In this document: positions 17,001 through 25,484 of the stretch, piece by piece
Position numbering within the stretch: the first letter of the stretch is position 1
Layout of the letters: each line of letters opens with the position of its first letter
NCBI GenBank assembly: GCA_937951615.1
Contig: CALFBH010000010.1
Coordinates: 62,001-126,000 of the forward strand
Origin: an uncultured Saprospiraceae bacterium
Lineage (GTDB): Bacteria; Bacteroidota; Bacteroidia; Chitinophagales; Saprospiraceae
Reading direction: 5' to 3'
Length of the DNA: 64,000 nucleotides
Notes under the pieces: model-generated
The model's input: only the letters and a program-made list of their open reading frames with translations
The model's database searches: none
What the model was told of the DNA's origin: nothing
Position numbers and translations under genes: made by a program

Positions 17001-17580
17001 TGGCTTTTCTGGTTTTGGTGTAGGAACGAGTATGCCACTTCCTGTAGAACTGATGTTCTTCAAAGGGGTGCATGTCATTGAAACCGGCAATCACCTGACC
17101 TGGGCAACGGCGACTGAAGTAAATTCAGATTTTTTCAGTGTAGAGCGTTCTTTTGATGGGCAGAGTTTTACAGCTATTGGAGAAGTTCGAGCTGCGGGCA
17201 ATTCGCAGGCTGAATTGCAGTATGAATTTATGGATGTCAATTATCAGACCGGTACACATTATTATCGCCTGAAACTGGTGGACTTAGATGGTTCTTATAA
17301 ATATAGCGACATTGTAGCTATTAGTGTAGATGGTGGTTATTCTGTGAATGTATTCCCCAATCCATTCCGCGACCGTGTGGCTATACAATTTAGCAATTAT
17401 TATGGACAGGATGTGATTATTCGGGTCATTGATGCGGCAGGTCGTCTGGTTTCAGAAACGGTTCAGCCTGGCTTGCAAAACGAATACGAACTGGATACTC
17501 AAAAACTGGTTGTTGGGGTTTACTTTATTCAGGTGAATATCAGCGGGCGGACGCATGAGTTTAAGGTGGTGAAGAATTAG
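14029..17580 (+). CDS. Large secreted T9SS cargo protein with Calx-beta and jelly-roll domains
   Basis: This is an 1183-residue protein with a signal peptide (MKKLLLLLSALLLFAVVQTNA). Residues 90-510 look like a beta-propeller or lectin-like region with repeated Trp-Gly motifs. A Calx-beta domain lies at about 530-650, ending in FTVTILDDD. A MAM/laminin-G-like jelly roll is at about 665-830 and finishes with GMAIDDVSVDV. Further beta domains follow. The end is a T9SS type A sorting domain: FPNPFRDRVAIQF, then GVYFIQV and a final FKVVKN. This predicts export across the outer membrane and surface attachment or release. No catalytic motif was recognised; adhesion or carbohydrate binding is the likeliest role. 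Confidence 0.88.
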   Translation: MKKLLLLLSALLLFAVVQTNAQSAEKIVHLDPIEITGTLVKITEPLSEFVEPPFDGNVVKGPKIGYHPKDWPLNERVNPNALPQGWDPAWQERYPDAAPPTRALLQNYEGLTYNGVNPPDPAMDVSANHAIQMINGPGGAYFQIWDRATGASVQGQTYFDSFTGIGGLGDPIVLYDQQADRWMMSEFSNNGNLLVVAISQTPNPLGSWYVYSFQANNFPDYPKYGIWNNAYVITSNESSPTVYALNRTNMLGGTAGTAQIFTVPSYGTIGFQALTPVDFDGNTAAPAGTPAYVMRMADDAWSGAVQDQLELWEFDIDFNNAANTSLTQAFTLPTQPFDTELCGYTSFSCIQQQGSGTQLDPLREVIMNRAHYRNFGSHESIVCCHATDVSGNDRAGVRWYELRRNGGGAWSIYQQGTYSPDDESRWMASIAINADGSIGLAYSRSSSNSYPSLAYTGRSACDPLGEMTEPETTIATGTAANNSNRYGDYSSMSVDPTDGSFWFTGEYNPASNWSTRMAQFDIASACAPTVAFSGNSADVAEGTADVENGCLDYTIVNVTLGLTTEASIAPSVGLSVAGDAIEGVDYDIIGPMSATLTPANLSQTFIIQIYNDAYVEGNETLTLNYTLNTNGGNANAGTANQSFTVTILDDDVAPIDAAGMVANLFTEGFGGGFGGFSTTNPAGGTNDPFAVGTVADASTAAFTVPASPTGGQIAWINDDACDCDQSDAKLLTPIIDLTNAVDASLSFNYYFEGNTYLGIMEDAQVEISVNGGAFVQEQTLPGVTAWTNETIPLTAFLGNSIQIAFRYNDGGGWLYGMAIDDVSVDVTGSTDIQTSVNSTVSDEQYLGPNGTVHYYDPTSGNVMLTISNTSSHDYGCTTVEVDRQGTSPTALAYTTNDASDFLHSKTFKVSPQFDNPSGDYDVTLYYKEAEVAAWEAITGNNRNAAEIHKVAGNNHIYNVTPATFSGFALESVPANLAAFNSDVTFTGSFNSGFSGFGVGTSMPLPVELMFFKGVHVIETGNHLTWATATEVNSDFFSVERSFDGQSFTAIGEVRAAGNSQAELQYEFMDVNYQTGTHYYRLKLVDLDGSYKYSDIVAISVDGGYSVNVFPNPFRDRVAIQFSNYYGQDVIIRVIDAAGRLVSETVQPGLQNEYELDTQKLVVGVYFIQVNISGRTHEFKVVKN

Positions 17581-17586
17581 GAGAAG

Positions 17587-17690
17587 AGAGACCGCTTCGC
17601 TGTGAGAGGAGAGATTGTGCCTCGCGGCACTGCGAGAAGAGAGATTTGTGCCTTCGGCACTTTGAAAAGAGAGCGGCGAGACTTTTCTTT
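17587..17690. repeat. Degenerate tandem of GAGAGA-hairpin units
   Basis: Three to four units of about 30 nt each start with GAGAGA; the middle two hold hairpins GTGCC-TCGC-GGCAC (17617-17630) and GTGCC-TTC-GGCAC (17648-17660), 31 nt apart. They lie between the stop at 17580 and the terminator at 17703. Function unknown. Confidence 0.55.
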
Positions 17691-17702
17691 TTATGATATT
17701 TG

Positions 17703-17733
17703 GCGGAAGTCCTTTTGGGCTTCCGCTTTTTTT
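17703..17733 (+). terminator. Rho-independent terminator of the 14029 gene
   Basis: A 10-bp stem (GCGGAAGTCC / GGGCTTCCGC, one G-T pair) with a TTTT loop is followed by seven T. Textbook intrinsic terminator. Confidence 0.85.
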
Positions 17734-17875
17734 ATTTAAATAAAAAAATCACATTACTCTAAAAGGTTTAACAAATCAAGGACGACTTTTCAAATATGTT
17801 GTACCAAACAGATTATCCGATTTTGAGGTTGTTATATAAATATAAATCTTATCTTGATGAGCTAAATCCATTTCT

Positions 17876-18502
17876 ATGAATTATATAACACATTCTTTTA
17901 GACACGCTGATGTCATTTTAAGAGAGCCTCAGTTTAGACAGCAATATGATGACTTACTTGCTGTTTTGGATAATGTAACTGAGGCTGAAATAATTGACAA
18001 ACACCAAAGCTATGGGCATCCTGACATTGGAAAAACTCCCAAAAGTATATCGAAAGCAATTAATGATTTATTGAAAGAACGTTTTCTTAGGGGTCAGTGG
18101 AATGTCGAATCTTCAATATTTCAAGATACTAGATATAGCGGAGACACTTGGAGGTTAGATTTTGCAAAAGATGATATTTCAATTGAAGTAGCCTTTAATC
18201 ATGCTTCGGTAATTGCATGGAATTTAATAAAACCAGTTTTAGCAAGTGAATTGAACCATGTTCGAAAAGATATACAAACTAAGGTTGGAGTAATCATTTC
18301 TGCTACTTCCGAAATGAAACAGGAAGGCGGCTTTGATGGTGCCATAGGAACTTATGAAAAATTTCTTGACTACCTGCCCCCCCTTCAGAATATTTTAACT
18401 GTACCATTGTTGATTATCGGGCTTGAGCGACCAGCTACATTCAAAATTAGACATGAGCAATATCTACCAAGAAAGAAAATTGGGAGAATAGTTATGCTTT
18501 AA
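17876..18502 (+). CDS. BglII/BstYI-family type II restriction endonuclease
   Basis: This is a 208-residue protein. Sequence resemblance to the BglII/BstYI family is strong in the core: WRLDFAKDDISIEVAFNH, followed by WNLIKPVLASELNHVRK. Asp95 and Glu104 have the same nine-residue spacing that I recall for the catalytic Asp84 and Glu93 of BglII. The position of BglII Gln95 is Ala106 here. BglII-type enzymes cut AGATCT and BstYI cuts RGATCY; the site here cannot be read from sequence. The gene converges with a cytosine-5 methyltransferase gene and overlaps it by 11 bp, forming a complete restriction-modification pair. Confidence 0.85.
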   Translation: MNYITHSFRHADVILREPQFRQQYDDLLAVLDNVTEAEIIDKHQSYGHPDIGKTPKSISKAINDLLKERFLRGQWNVESSIFQDTRYSGDTWRLDFAKDDISIEVAFNHASVIAWNLIKPVLASELNHVRKDIQTKVGVIISATSEMKQEGGFDGAIGTYEKFLDYLPPLQNILTVPLLIIGLERPATFKIRHEQYLPRKKIGRIVML

Positions 18503-19772
18503 GAAGGATTTTATTGGCCAACTCCTTTCCAATTTTTTCAACAACTCCTACTACTAAGGCATTGCCCATAAAAAATGCACGCTTGGCATCAGATATACCT
18601 TCCAGTTTTGTATGGTTATCTGGAAACATATTCAGCCTTTCCAATTCAACTGGCGATAGTCTCCTAAATCCCTTTTCTGTTTGAATAACATGCTTGAATC
18701 GAGAAGGAGATTTGCCCCCCTCTCCAGTAATAATTGTTCTGGATGGTCGCTCTAATAAATCAGGGAACATCATTCCTCCTTCACTATAATGGTATTCATA
18801 ACCTTGTGCATTAGTACGCATTTCCTTTTTAGGTCCTTTCAGGTAAAGCCATCTGTCTAAATCATCTTCATTAAGATAAAAGTCCTTTGTGACTTCTCCG
18901 TTTTGTATTAAATCGCCCAATACAGTCGTCCGACCTTCATAATTTGGCTGTGTCTTGATTGTACTAACTAAGCCATCAATCATAAAGCCTGAATTTTTGA
19001 AAATACCTTTTAAACCTTGTTTGTTAAAATTTTCAGTAATTTCGACAATATCTCCTGTCAAATTAAATTGATTCGGGAATATTGTTTTTTCGGCAATCAC
19101 AGGAAAAGCAGTAGCCAGTGTTCCCTGTTCCAATATCCAGTTTATTCCTGAAATTTTCTTTAAGGACTGATATACAGCTGATGTTTTATGATACGCAAGT
19201 ATAAATATCCTCCTTCTTCTTTGTGGCATTCCAAAGTCTGCGGCATTGATTACACGCCACTCAACAGCGAAGCCCAGTTTATTTAAACTTTGAAGGATAA
19301 TCGCAAAATCCCGCCCTCTTTGTTTTGAAGGCGAAATAAGCAGCCTGTCAACATTTTCAAGAAATAAATACTTAGGTTTATTTTTCTTTTCGGAAAGTAT
19401 TTTATGGATAGACCACCACAAAACGCCTTTTTTGCCGATGAGTCCTTTGGAATTTTTAAGGGTCGTCGCAACAGAGTAATCCTGACATGGAAAACCTCCA
19501 ACTAACAAATCATGGTCAGGAATTTTTTCAACATCAACAACTGCAATATCCTGATTAGAGTGGTTTTTTGCCCCAAACAGATTTTCGTAAACCAGAGAGG
19601 CATGTTGCTTTTTTGTAGAAGGCTCCCATTGATTACTCCAGACAACTTCATACGAAGAATCAAAAAAATCTGTATAATTAGAAGATGCCGATTTCCCTTT
19701 CCATCCTTCCAGCCCAAGTCTAAACCCTCCTACACCTGCAAATAGCTCAGCAACCTTAATCTTGTTTTCCAT
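18492..19772 (-). CDS. DNA (cytosine-5) methyltransferase of the type II R-M pair
   Basis: This is a 426-residue protein with canonical m5C methyltransferase motifs: the AdoMet loop AELFAGVGGFRLGLE at the N-terminus, catalytic Cys96 in GGFPCQDYS, ENVDRLL, QRRRRIFILAY, and the final motifs near FRRLSPVELERLN and GNALVVGVVEKI. The region at about 245-345 is the target-recognition domain. A good Shine-Dalgarno sequence (AGAGGA) precedes the ATG. The gene faces the BglII-like nuclease gene tail to tail. BglII itself is protected by N4-methylcytosine, so a C5 enzyme here is a different pairing. A second small ORF overlaps its start. Confidence 0.95.
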   Translation of the reverse strand: MENKIKVAELFAGVGGFRLGLEGWKGKSASSNYTDFFDSSYEVVWSNQWEPSTKKQHASLVYENLFGAKNHSNQDIAVVDVEKIPDHDLLVGGFPCQDYSVATTLKNSKGLIGKKGVLWWSIHKILSEKKNKPKYLFLENVDRLLISPSKQRGRDFAIILQSLNKLGFAVEWRVINAADFGMPQRRRRIFILAYHKTSAVYQSLKKISGINWILEQGTLATAFPVIAEKTIFPNQFNLTGDIVEITENFNKQGLKGIFKNSGFMIDGLVSTIKTQPNYEGRTTVLGDLIQNGEVTKDFYLNEDDLDRWLYLKGPKKEMRTNAQGYEYHYSEGGMMFPDLLERPSRTIITGEGGKSPSRFKHVIQTEKGFRRLSPVELERLNMFPDNHTKLEGISDAKRAFFMGNALVVGVVEKIGKELANKILLKA

Positions 19773-19893
19773 CTTTTCCTCTTTTTAAATATTTAACCCT
19801 TTTTTCAGCAATTCTTAAAGCTTCAAGTGCGTATTCTTCATTAGCTATTGAATATACGACAAAATTAGTCGAATTTGTTTGAAACATCATCAT
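19756..19893 (-). CDS. Possible 45-codon ORF overlapping the methyltransferase start
   Basis: The ORF begins with three ATG codons (19893, 19890, 19887), reads MMMFQTNSTNFVVYSIANEE and then a Lys/Arg-rich helix (ALRIAEKRVKYLKRGKDG), and ends at TAA 19756. It contains the methyltransferase ribosome-binding site and overlaps the methyltransferase start by 17 nt in another frame. The codon content looks coding, but there is no known family. It might couple or regulate translation of the methyltransferase. It is too short for the classical helix-turn-helix C proteins of R-M systems. Confidence 0.4.
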   Translation of the reverse strand: MMMFQTNSTNFVVYSIANEEYALEALRIAEKRVKYLKRGKDGKQD

Positions 19894-19995
19894 CGAAGAA
19901 TAAAAAATTCATCCTGAAAAGATCCTGTTTTGCCTTGCTGTTATGTTTTAACGAGTCATGAAATGGCTGTCTGGACTACACCAACATATTTATTA

Positions 19996-21720
19996 TTAAT
20001 ATTTTCCAGGAGGTACTTGAAATTGTACTTTCCATATACCACAAGCGGTTTTTCCCAATTCCGCCTGTCTATTCTTGATTGCATTCACATTCCACTCAGA
20101 AACATTTAGTTTATTTGTTAAGTTATATTTACTTGTTTGAAAAATAGGTAACTTAATATCTATAGTATGGTCTGCTGCGTCCTGATTATTTTTTTTAGCT
20201 TCTAAAAGCGTAAGATTTCCAATTTTATAAACATTTCGACTATGATCGTCTTCACTAAAAAACGCTTCCCAGTCTTCTGTTAAATTTTCGGGCAAAATAT
20301 GTTCTATTGTTCCGCTATCTGTCAAATAATCATACTTAGCACCGTGCTGTCCCTCAATTTTGTATAGTGTATATCGAGCCAGTTTTTTATTATTGCTATT
20401 ATTGGTGTTAAAAGCTTTTAAATCAAAATAATTTTTAAAAGACTCGTCTGAAATGTAAAGTTTTTCCAATGAATTAAGAATATCGTTAACGCTTTTGGCT
20501 TCGGAATTATACACTTTTATAGATGCTTTATTGTATATTTTGTCCATTTCATTGGTTTGTAAACGACCAATAACGTTGTATCTGTAAGAGATATTAACGA
20601 TGGATTTTAGCAACCTCGTAAAATCACTAATGTTTCCCAATTTTGAATATGCCACCATTAGCAAAGGTTTCTGTTGTGTGACACCAAAAAGCTTTAACGC
20701 AGATATAGCCTTAATAATTTCTTTTTCTCCTTCCCAGAAATCGTCATTGGGATTTCCTAAAGCGACATAAATATATGCCGACTTTTCAAGGTTGTCCAAT
20801 AAATCAAAAACGTCCTGATCAGATTTGACTATTTTTTTTATCGCTTTAAACAAGTACTCTTTACTAATCATTTTCATACGCCCATTTAAAAAATGACGCA
20901 AAAACACTGGAAATTTCTTTAGTCCAATAATATCTATAGTTTTTTTCCATTGGCTTTTTACCTGTTCTAAATCATTTGGGCTTTTAGCAACTAATGAAAA
21001 TAAATAATTTTTAAGTAAATCTGTCGAAGTAAGTTCAACCCCTCTTGAATTCAAGGTTTCAAAGACGGTGTAAGCATTCAACTCATCTTCAACAGTAATT
21101 TGAATAAATAATAATTTTTCCCCTATAACATTTTTCAGAAAAAGGGCTAGTTGCTCTCCTCCTTTCAGCATTTTAAAAACTTCTTCAACCCGTTTAAGAA
21201 AAAATAAATAGGCATCCCATAAAAGTTTATCAGAATCAATAAGTTTTCTATAATTAACAGGCGCTCTAAAATTCAATAGTCTTTGCTGATAAAAACCGTT
21301 ATTGTTTTCATTTAAAAAAAGCTTGCTTGAATATTTTAATGATGCCGAATCTTTTTGTCCTAAATAATCTTTAATCAGCAAATCAACTCTTTCCTCATTT
21401 GCTTCTTTATTAATTTCATTAGAAGCCAGTTCTTTTATTTTGGCTATAATGGCAAGGCTTACGATACTTAGGGTGGTAAATCTTTGTTGCCCATCAATAA
21501 TGTTATATATATTACCTCCATTATTTTGAAAAACAACTGAGCCCATATAATGGGGGTCATCCTCTTCATAAGCAGTTAAAATATCATTCCACAAATCCTC
21601 CCAATTATCCTGATTCCAGGAATAATCTCGCTGAAATTGAGGAACTTTATATATCTTTCCATTAGCAATTATTTCATTAAATGCTAAGGTCTTGGTATCT
21701 AACAAATTTGTTTTGCTCAT
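19996..21720 (-). CDS. DUF262/DUF1524 (GmrSD-type) protein, probable modification-dependent or nuclease defence factor
   Basis: About 574 residues from the ATG at 21720. A longer frame opens with TTG at 21741, but the ATG has an AAGG stretch just upstream and fits the family. The N-terminal DUF262 domain is clear: VPQFQRDYSWNQDNWEDLW and the DGQQRFTTL motif of a ParB/Srx-like NTPase. The C-terminal DUF1524 domain has an HNH-type motif: TIEHILPENL, then YKIGNLTLLEAKKNN. Together these are the two halves of GmrS and GmrD, which restrict glucosylated or hydroxymethylated phage DNA. The position beside a type II R-M pair supports a defence role. The modification it senses is unknown. Confidence 0.88.
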   Translation of the reverse strand: MSKTNLLDTKTLAFNEIIANGKIYKVPQFQRDYSWNQDNWEDLWNDILTAYEEDDPHYMGSVVFQNNGGNIYNIIDGQQRFTTLSIVSLAIIAKIKELASNEINKEANEERVDLLIKDYLGQKDSASLKYSSKLFLNENNNGFYQQRLLNFRAPVNYRKLIDSDKLLWDAYLFFLKRVEEVFKMLKGGEQLALFLKNVIGEKLLFIQITVEDELNAYTVFETLNSRGVELTSTDLLKNYLFSLVAKSPNDLEQVKSQWKKTIDIIGLKKFPVFLRHFLNGRMKMISKEYLFKAIKKIVKSDQDVFDLLDNLEKSAYIYVALGNPNDDFWEGEKEIIKAISALKLFGVTQQKPLLMVAYSKLGNISDFTRLLKSIVNISYRYNVIGRLQTNEMDKIYNKASIKVYNSEAKSVNDILNSLEKLYISDESFKNYFDLKAFNTNNSNNKKLARYTLYKIEGQHGAKYDYLTDSGTIEHILPENLTEDWEAFFSEDDHSRNVYKIGNLTLLEAKKNNQDAADHTIDIKLPIFQTSKYNLTNKLNVSEWNVNAIKNRQAELGKTACGIWKVQFQVPPGKY

Positions 21721-21778
21721 ATTTCTTACCTTATTCAACAAAGATACAAATCAAATCAACATAAAGTTTATCACCACA

Positions 21779-23626
21779 CTAATACCCCAACAACTCATCA
21801 ATCGTATTGGTCGTTACAGAATGATAATTCGGACGGGCTTTTTTATAAATAGCCAGTGCCTCATCAGTCCGCCCGCTTTTTTTGAAGGCTTTATAAATTG
21901 TCGAAACATACCAGCGTCGTCCGACACTTGTCAGAAATTTTTCAACTTCTGTATCTACGTTATTCCCATGATAATCATGCGTGACTGTCTGCTCGTACCA
22001 CACCATGGCTACATAAGAATTGGAAGAATGGGTCAGGTCAAAAGCTTCATCAAGCATTTTTAACTGATCTTTGTTGATGTCCTTCGGAAAATTGCGGACA
22101 AAATGCACCCATTCCTGTGTCGTCCAACCTTTGGTGACAGCTGGATTTACTTTATTATTTTTTATAAATTGCTGAATGGCTTGTTCTACTTTATCAAATT
22201 TATCGGACTTGATGATGGATTGATTCGCTGGAATGCCAGGCTGGTACACCCATTCGTCAGTATTAAATTCCACTTGATTTTTGTCTAATAAATGCTCGTC
22301 TAAATATTGAATAAACCGTTCAGTATTCATGGTCGAAAAAGCATGTTCTTCAAAGTATTGTTTTAAAAAAGGGTCTAATTTTTCACGCCCAACCTGCTCT
22401 TCCAAAGTTCTCAAAAACAGATAACCTTTGTCATAAGCAATACTCGTCATGCCATCATCAGGGTTTCGTCCTTTGAGATCAAGTTTCAATTTTGTCTCAT
22501 TAGGCGTATCCTTAAAACCTTCTATCTCTTCATCCAAATCCTGCCGTGCAATCAAGGCCAGCATATCTGCTCGGTCTTTACCATACAAAGCCTCCATAAT
22601 CCGCATTTCAAAATAAACGGTGAAGCCTTCATTCAGCCAAAAATCATCCCAAGTGGCATTGGTGACCAAATTGCCCGACCAAGAATGCGCCAGCTCATGT
22701 GCAATGAGTGAAGTCAGACTTTTATCTCCTGCAATCACCGTTGGCGTAGCAAAAGTAAGGCGCGGATTTTCCATACCACCAAAGGGAAAACTCGGCGGCA
22801 ATACAATGACATCAAACTGATCCCAAGCGTATTTTCCATACAGATTTTCGGCAGCAGCCACCATTTTTTCCATGTCGGAAAATTCATCATGCACCTTGTC
22901 CAGCATAGATTTTTCGGCATACACACCTGTTCTGCTACTGATGGCTTTGTATTCAATATCGCCTATTGCCAAAGCAATCAAATAAGGCGAAATAGCTTGT
23001 CGCATTTTGAAACCATACCTTCCGTCGGCTGTTTTCTGCTTGGGATTTTCGGCACTCATCACCGCCATCAATGCGGGCGGTACGCTGACTGTTGCATCAT
23101 AAGTGATACGAATTTGAGGACTGTCTTGAATAGGTATCCAGGTTCGCGTGAGTATCGCTTGTCCTTGTGTGAGCAAGAAGGGATGCTTTTTATCTGCCGT
23201 TTGTTGCGGATTCAGCCATTGCAGGGCTTCTGTCTTATCGGTTGTTTTATAATAAACGCTGATTTTCTTGGTCTCTTCTTTAATGGCTATTTTTAAGGGT
23301 TTCCCCAATTGCTCATCAAAACTGCCCAGTGAAAATTCAGTTGCAACACCGTCAGCTTCTACTTTTTCAATGTCCAGATATTTGCTGTCCAAAATGATTT
23401 CAGTGGCTTTATTATGTTCAATATCATAACTGGCTTTGCCGCTGATTATTTTTTGGTTAAAATCTACTTTAATGTCCAAATCCAAATGGGTAATGACTGC
23501 CTCATTGGGTTGTGCGTGGGAGTGGGGTTCTTCTACGTATTTTAAATTCGTGGTTTCCGGTTTGGGATTGGTACAGCCGACTAAGAGCAGGAGTACGCAT
23601 TGGATTGTGATGAGTTTATTTTTCAT
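21779..23626 (-). CDS. M1-family aminopeptidase (leukotriene A4 hydrolase-like), lipoprotein
   Basis: This is a 615-residue protein with a lipoprotein signal (MKNKLITIQCVLLLLVGC). It has the M1 exopeptidase motif PFGGMENPRLTF, a variant of GAMEN, and the gluzincin zinc motif HELAHSWSGNLV with the second Glu in WLNEGFT. The C-terminal armadillo-like helical domain of LTA4H-type enzymes is present from about 440. It should trim N-terminal residues of peptides in the periplasm or at the outer membrane. It follows, in the same direction, a small membrane-protein gene. Confidence 0.95.
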   Translation of the reverse strand: MKNKLITIQCVLLLLVGCTNPKPETTNLKYVEEPHSHAQPNEAVITHLDLDIKVDFNQKIISGKASYDIEHNKATEIILDSKYLDIEKVEADGVATEFSLGSFDEQLGKPLKIAIKEETKKISVYYKTTDKTEALQWLNPQQTADKKHPFLLTQGQAILTRTWIPIQDSPQIRITYDATVSVPPALMAVMSAENPKQKTADGRYGFKMRQAISPYLIALAIGDIEYKAISSRTGVYAEKSMLDKVHDEFSDMEKMVAAAENLYGKYAWDQFDVIVLPPSFPFGGMENPRLTFATPTVIAGDKSLTSLIAHELAHSWSGNLVTNATWDDFWLNEGFTVYFEMRIMEALYGKDRADMLALIARQDLDEEIEGFKDTPNETKLKLDLKGRNPDDGMTSIAYDKGYLFLRTLEEQVGREKLDPFLKQYFEEHAFSTMNTERFIQYLDEHLLDKNQVEFNTDEWVYQPGIPANQSIIKSDKFDKVEQAIQQFIKNNKVNPAVTKGWTTQEWVHFVRNFPKDINKDQLKMLDEAFDLTHSSNSYVAMVWYEQTVTHDYHGNNVDTEVEKFLTSVGRRWYVSTIYKAFKKSGRTDEALAIYKKARPNYHSVTTNTIDELLGY

Positions 23627-23686
23627 TTTTTATTTTGATTACAAATTACTTTACAGACTTTGGGCGCAAATTTTCTTTTGCTTTCA

Positions 23687-24289
23687 TCAACTTATGGCTT
23701 TAATAGTACTCGAAAGTTTAAAAATTATAGTAATACCAACTAACATAGAAGTTTCAATGATGTTACGACTCTTTTTAATAGCTAAATCATGTGCCTCTTC
23801 ATTTCTGATTGCTCTAATGCCGTTTAGAAAGTGGCATTCTTCATTTTTTAGCAATTTCTTTTCTTTTGCGTGATTAATAAGATCCACAAAACGCGGATTT
23901 TTTTTCAATTCTACATCACCTTTATATATCCTTTTCAATAGGTTTTCAATTATCTTTGCCAGACCAAATACTGCTCTTGTCTCCTCTTTAATTTCGATCA
24001 GAGCATTTATACTTATAAGTTCCTCAGCTACCTTTTCGTCTATATCCTTATATTCTTGAATAAGTGATTTTAATTGTTCTTTGGTGCTCCCTGTTAGTTC
24101 ATTCTTTGAGTCAATAATTTCATTGACTTCATTTGTGAGTCCATCGATAACATTCCTTAAAGCTTTATTTTCCTTATCTTTTTCTTCAATTAATGCTTTC
24201 TCCCTTTTCCTTTTTTCATTGAGATAGTAAACCAATATAGCTATCACAAGGAGTCCTAGTCCGCCAAAAACTAACTGTTCTTTTTTCAT
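23687..24289 (-). CDS. Small membrane-anchored coiled-coil protein, unknown function
   Basis: About 200 residues from the ATG at 24289; an in-frame ATG at 24403 would add 38 basic residues before the membrane helix and looks less natural. The N-terminal transmembrane helix (LVFGGLGLLVIAILVYYL) is followed by a charged coiled coil of about 60 residues. A C-terminal helical domain then runs through FVDLINHAKEKKLL and FLNGIRAIRNEEAH, a pattern like the DUF4145-type domain found in some restriction and defence proteins. That resemblance is only a suggestion. It lies 60 bp upstream of the M1 peptidase gene. Confidence 0.65.
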   Translation of the reverse strand: MKKEQLVFGGLGLLVIAILVYYLNEKRKREKALIEEKDKENKALRNVIDGLTNEVNEIIDSKNELTGSTKEQLKSLIQEYKDIDEKVAEELISINALIEIKEETRAVFGLAKIIENLLKRIYKGDVELKKNPRFVDLINHAKEKKLLKNEECHFLNGIRAIRNEEAHDLAIKKSRNIIETSMLVGITIIFKLSSTIKAIS

Positions 24290-24650
24290 TTTTTTGATTT
24301 TAAATATTCTAATTTTATGAAATATAATTCTTTGCAAAGATACAATCCTTATACGCAATCTATTTGCGTAGATTATTTTTTCTGAAATTCTCTTTTCAGA
24401 CATGAATACCCATTTTAATATAACTCACTCTAGACTACCTCCCAACTCCACCTCCAATGAAACTCCATCAACACTAAATCCAGGAACAAACAAACCATCG
24501 TCCTCTCAGAAAAAAGAACGTCGCCTGAAACCATTCCAGCAGCGGTAATGCTATTACCAGCATAATTGTTTTATCATTTTCATTATAAATTACAAGCCTC
24601 CATTTTTTATTTCGATTAAAGTTTTTTACTTTTTGCCAAATTTACAAAAC

Positions 24651-25484
24651 ATGCAGCAAACCATCAATTGCAAAGGACGTTTACTCGATTTATCCAGCCC
24701 GCTTGTCATGGGTATTCTCAATGTGACGCCCGATTCGTTTTACGACGGTGGGCAGCATACTCATGTTGATACTGCGTTGAAGCAGGCAGAAAAAATGATA
24801 GAGGAAGGCGCGAAGATTATTGACATTGGTGGCATGTCGTCTCGACCTGGCTCTGAGACGATATCGGAAGAAGAGGAATTGCGGCGGGTTATGCCTGTGT
24901 TGGAAGCTATTGTTCGGGACTTTCCTGACGCCTTTATATCTATCGACACCGTACATGCGCGGGTAGCAAAAGCAGCTATCCATGCCGGTGGGCATATTGT
25001 CAATGACATTTCGGCTGGCACAATAGACCCTGCGCTTATCCCAACTGTTGCAGCACTAGGCGTACCCTATATCCTGATGCACATGCAGGGAAAACCTAAA
25101 GACATGCAGCAAAAAGCAGATTATGAAGACATTGTCACGGATTTACTTGACTTTTTTATCCAAAAAGTAGCCGAATTACGTCAGGCAGGCATTCGGGATA
25201 TTATTTTAGATCCGGGCTTTGGGTTCGGAAAAACAATTGAACACAATTACAAACTACTCAAAAACCTCCAAACACTCCAAATTCTTGGACTGCCACTTCT
25301 GGCAGGAATTTCCCGTAAGTCAATGATTTACAAACTATTAGAAACAAGTCCCGATCAAGCTCTTAACGGTACAAGCACCTTGCATATCACTGCTTTGCAA
25401 AACGGAGCGCGACTTTTGCGGGTACATGATGTAAAGGAAGCCGTCGAAGTTATTCGTCTATGGAAAATGTTAGACAGCGTCTAA
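24651..25484 (+). CDS. folP: Dihydropteroate synthase
   Basis: This enzyme condenses 4-aminobenzoate with the dihydropterin pyrophosphate in folate biosynthesis and is the sulfonamide target. About 277 residues from ATG 24651; a TTG at 24633 extends the frame but is less likely. Family signatures are clear: MGILNVTPDSFYDGG, IDIGGMSSRPGS, VNDISAG, DPGFGFGKTIEHNY and GISRKSMI. Length is normal. A TACTTTTTG sequence 25 nt before the ATG may be the promoter. It stands alone, not in a folate operon. Confidence 0.96.
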   Translation: MQQTINCKGRLLDLSSPLVMGILNVTPDSFYDGGQHTHVDTALKQAEKMIEEGAKIIDIGGMSSRPGSETISEEEELRRVMPVLEAIVRDFPDAFISIDTVHARVAKAAIHAGGHIVNDISAGTIDPALIPTVAALGVPYILMHMQGKPKDMQQKADYEDIVTDLLDFFIQKVAELRQAGIRDIILDPGFGFGKTIEHNYKLLKNLQTLQILGLPLLAGISRKSMIYKLLETSPDQALNGTSTLHITALQNGARLLRVHDVKEAVEVIRLWKMLDSV

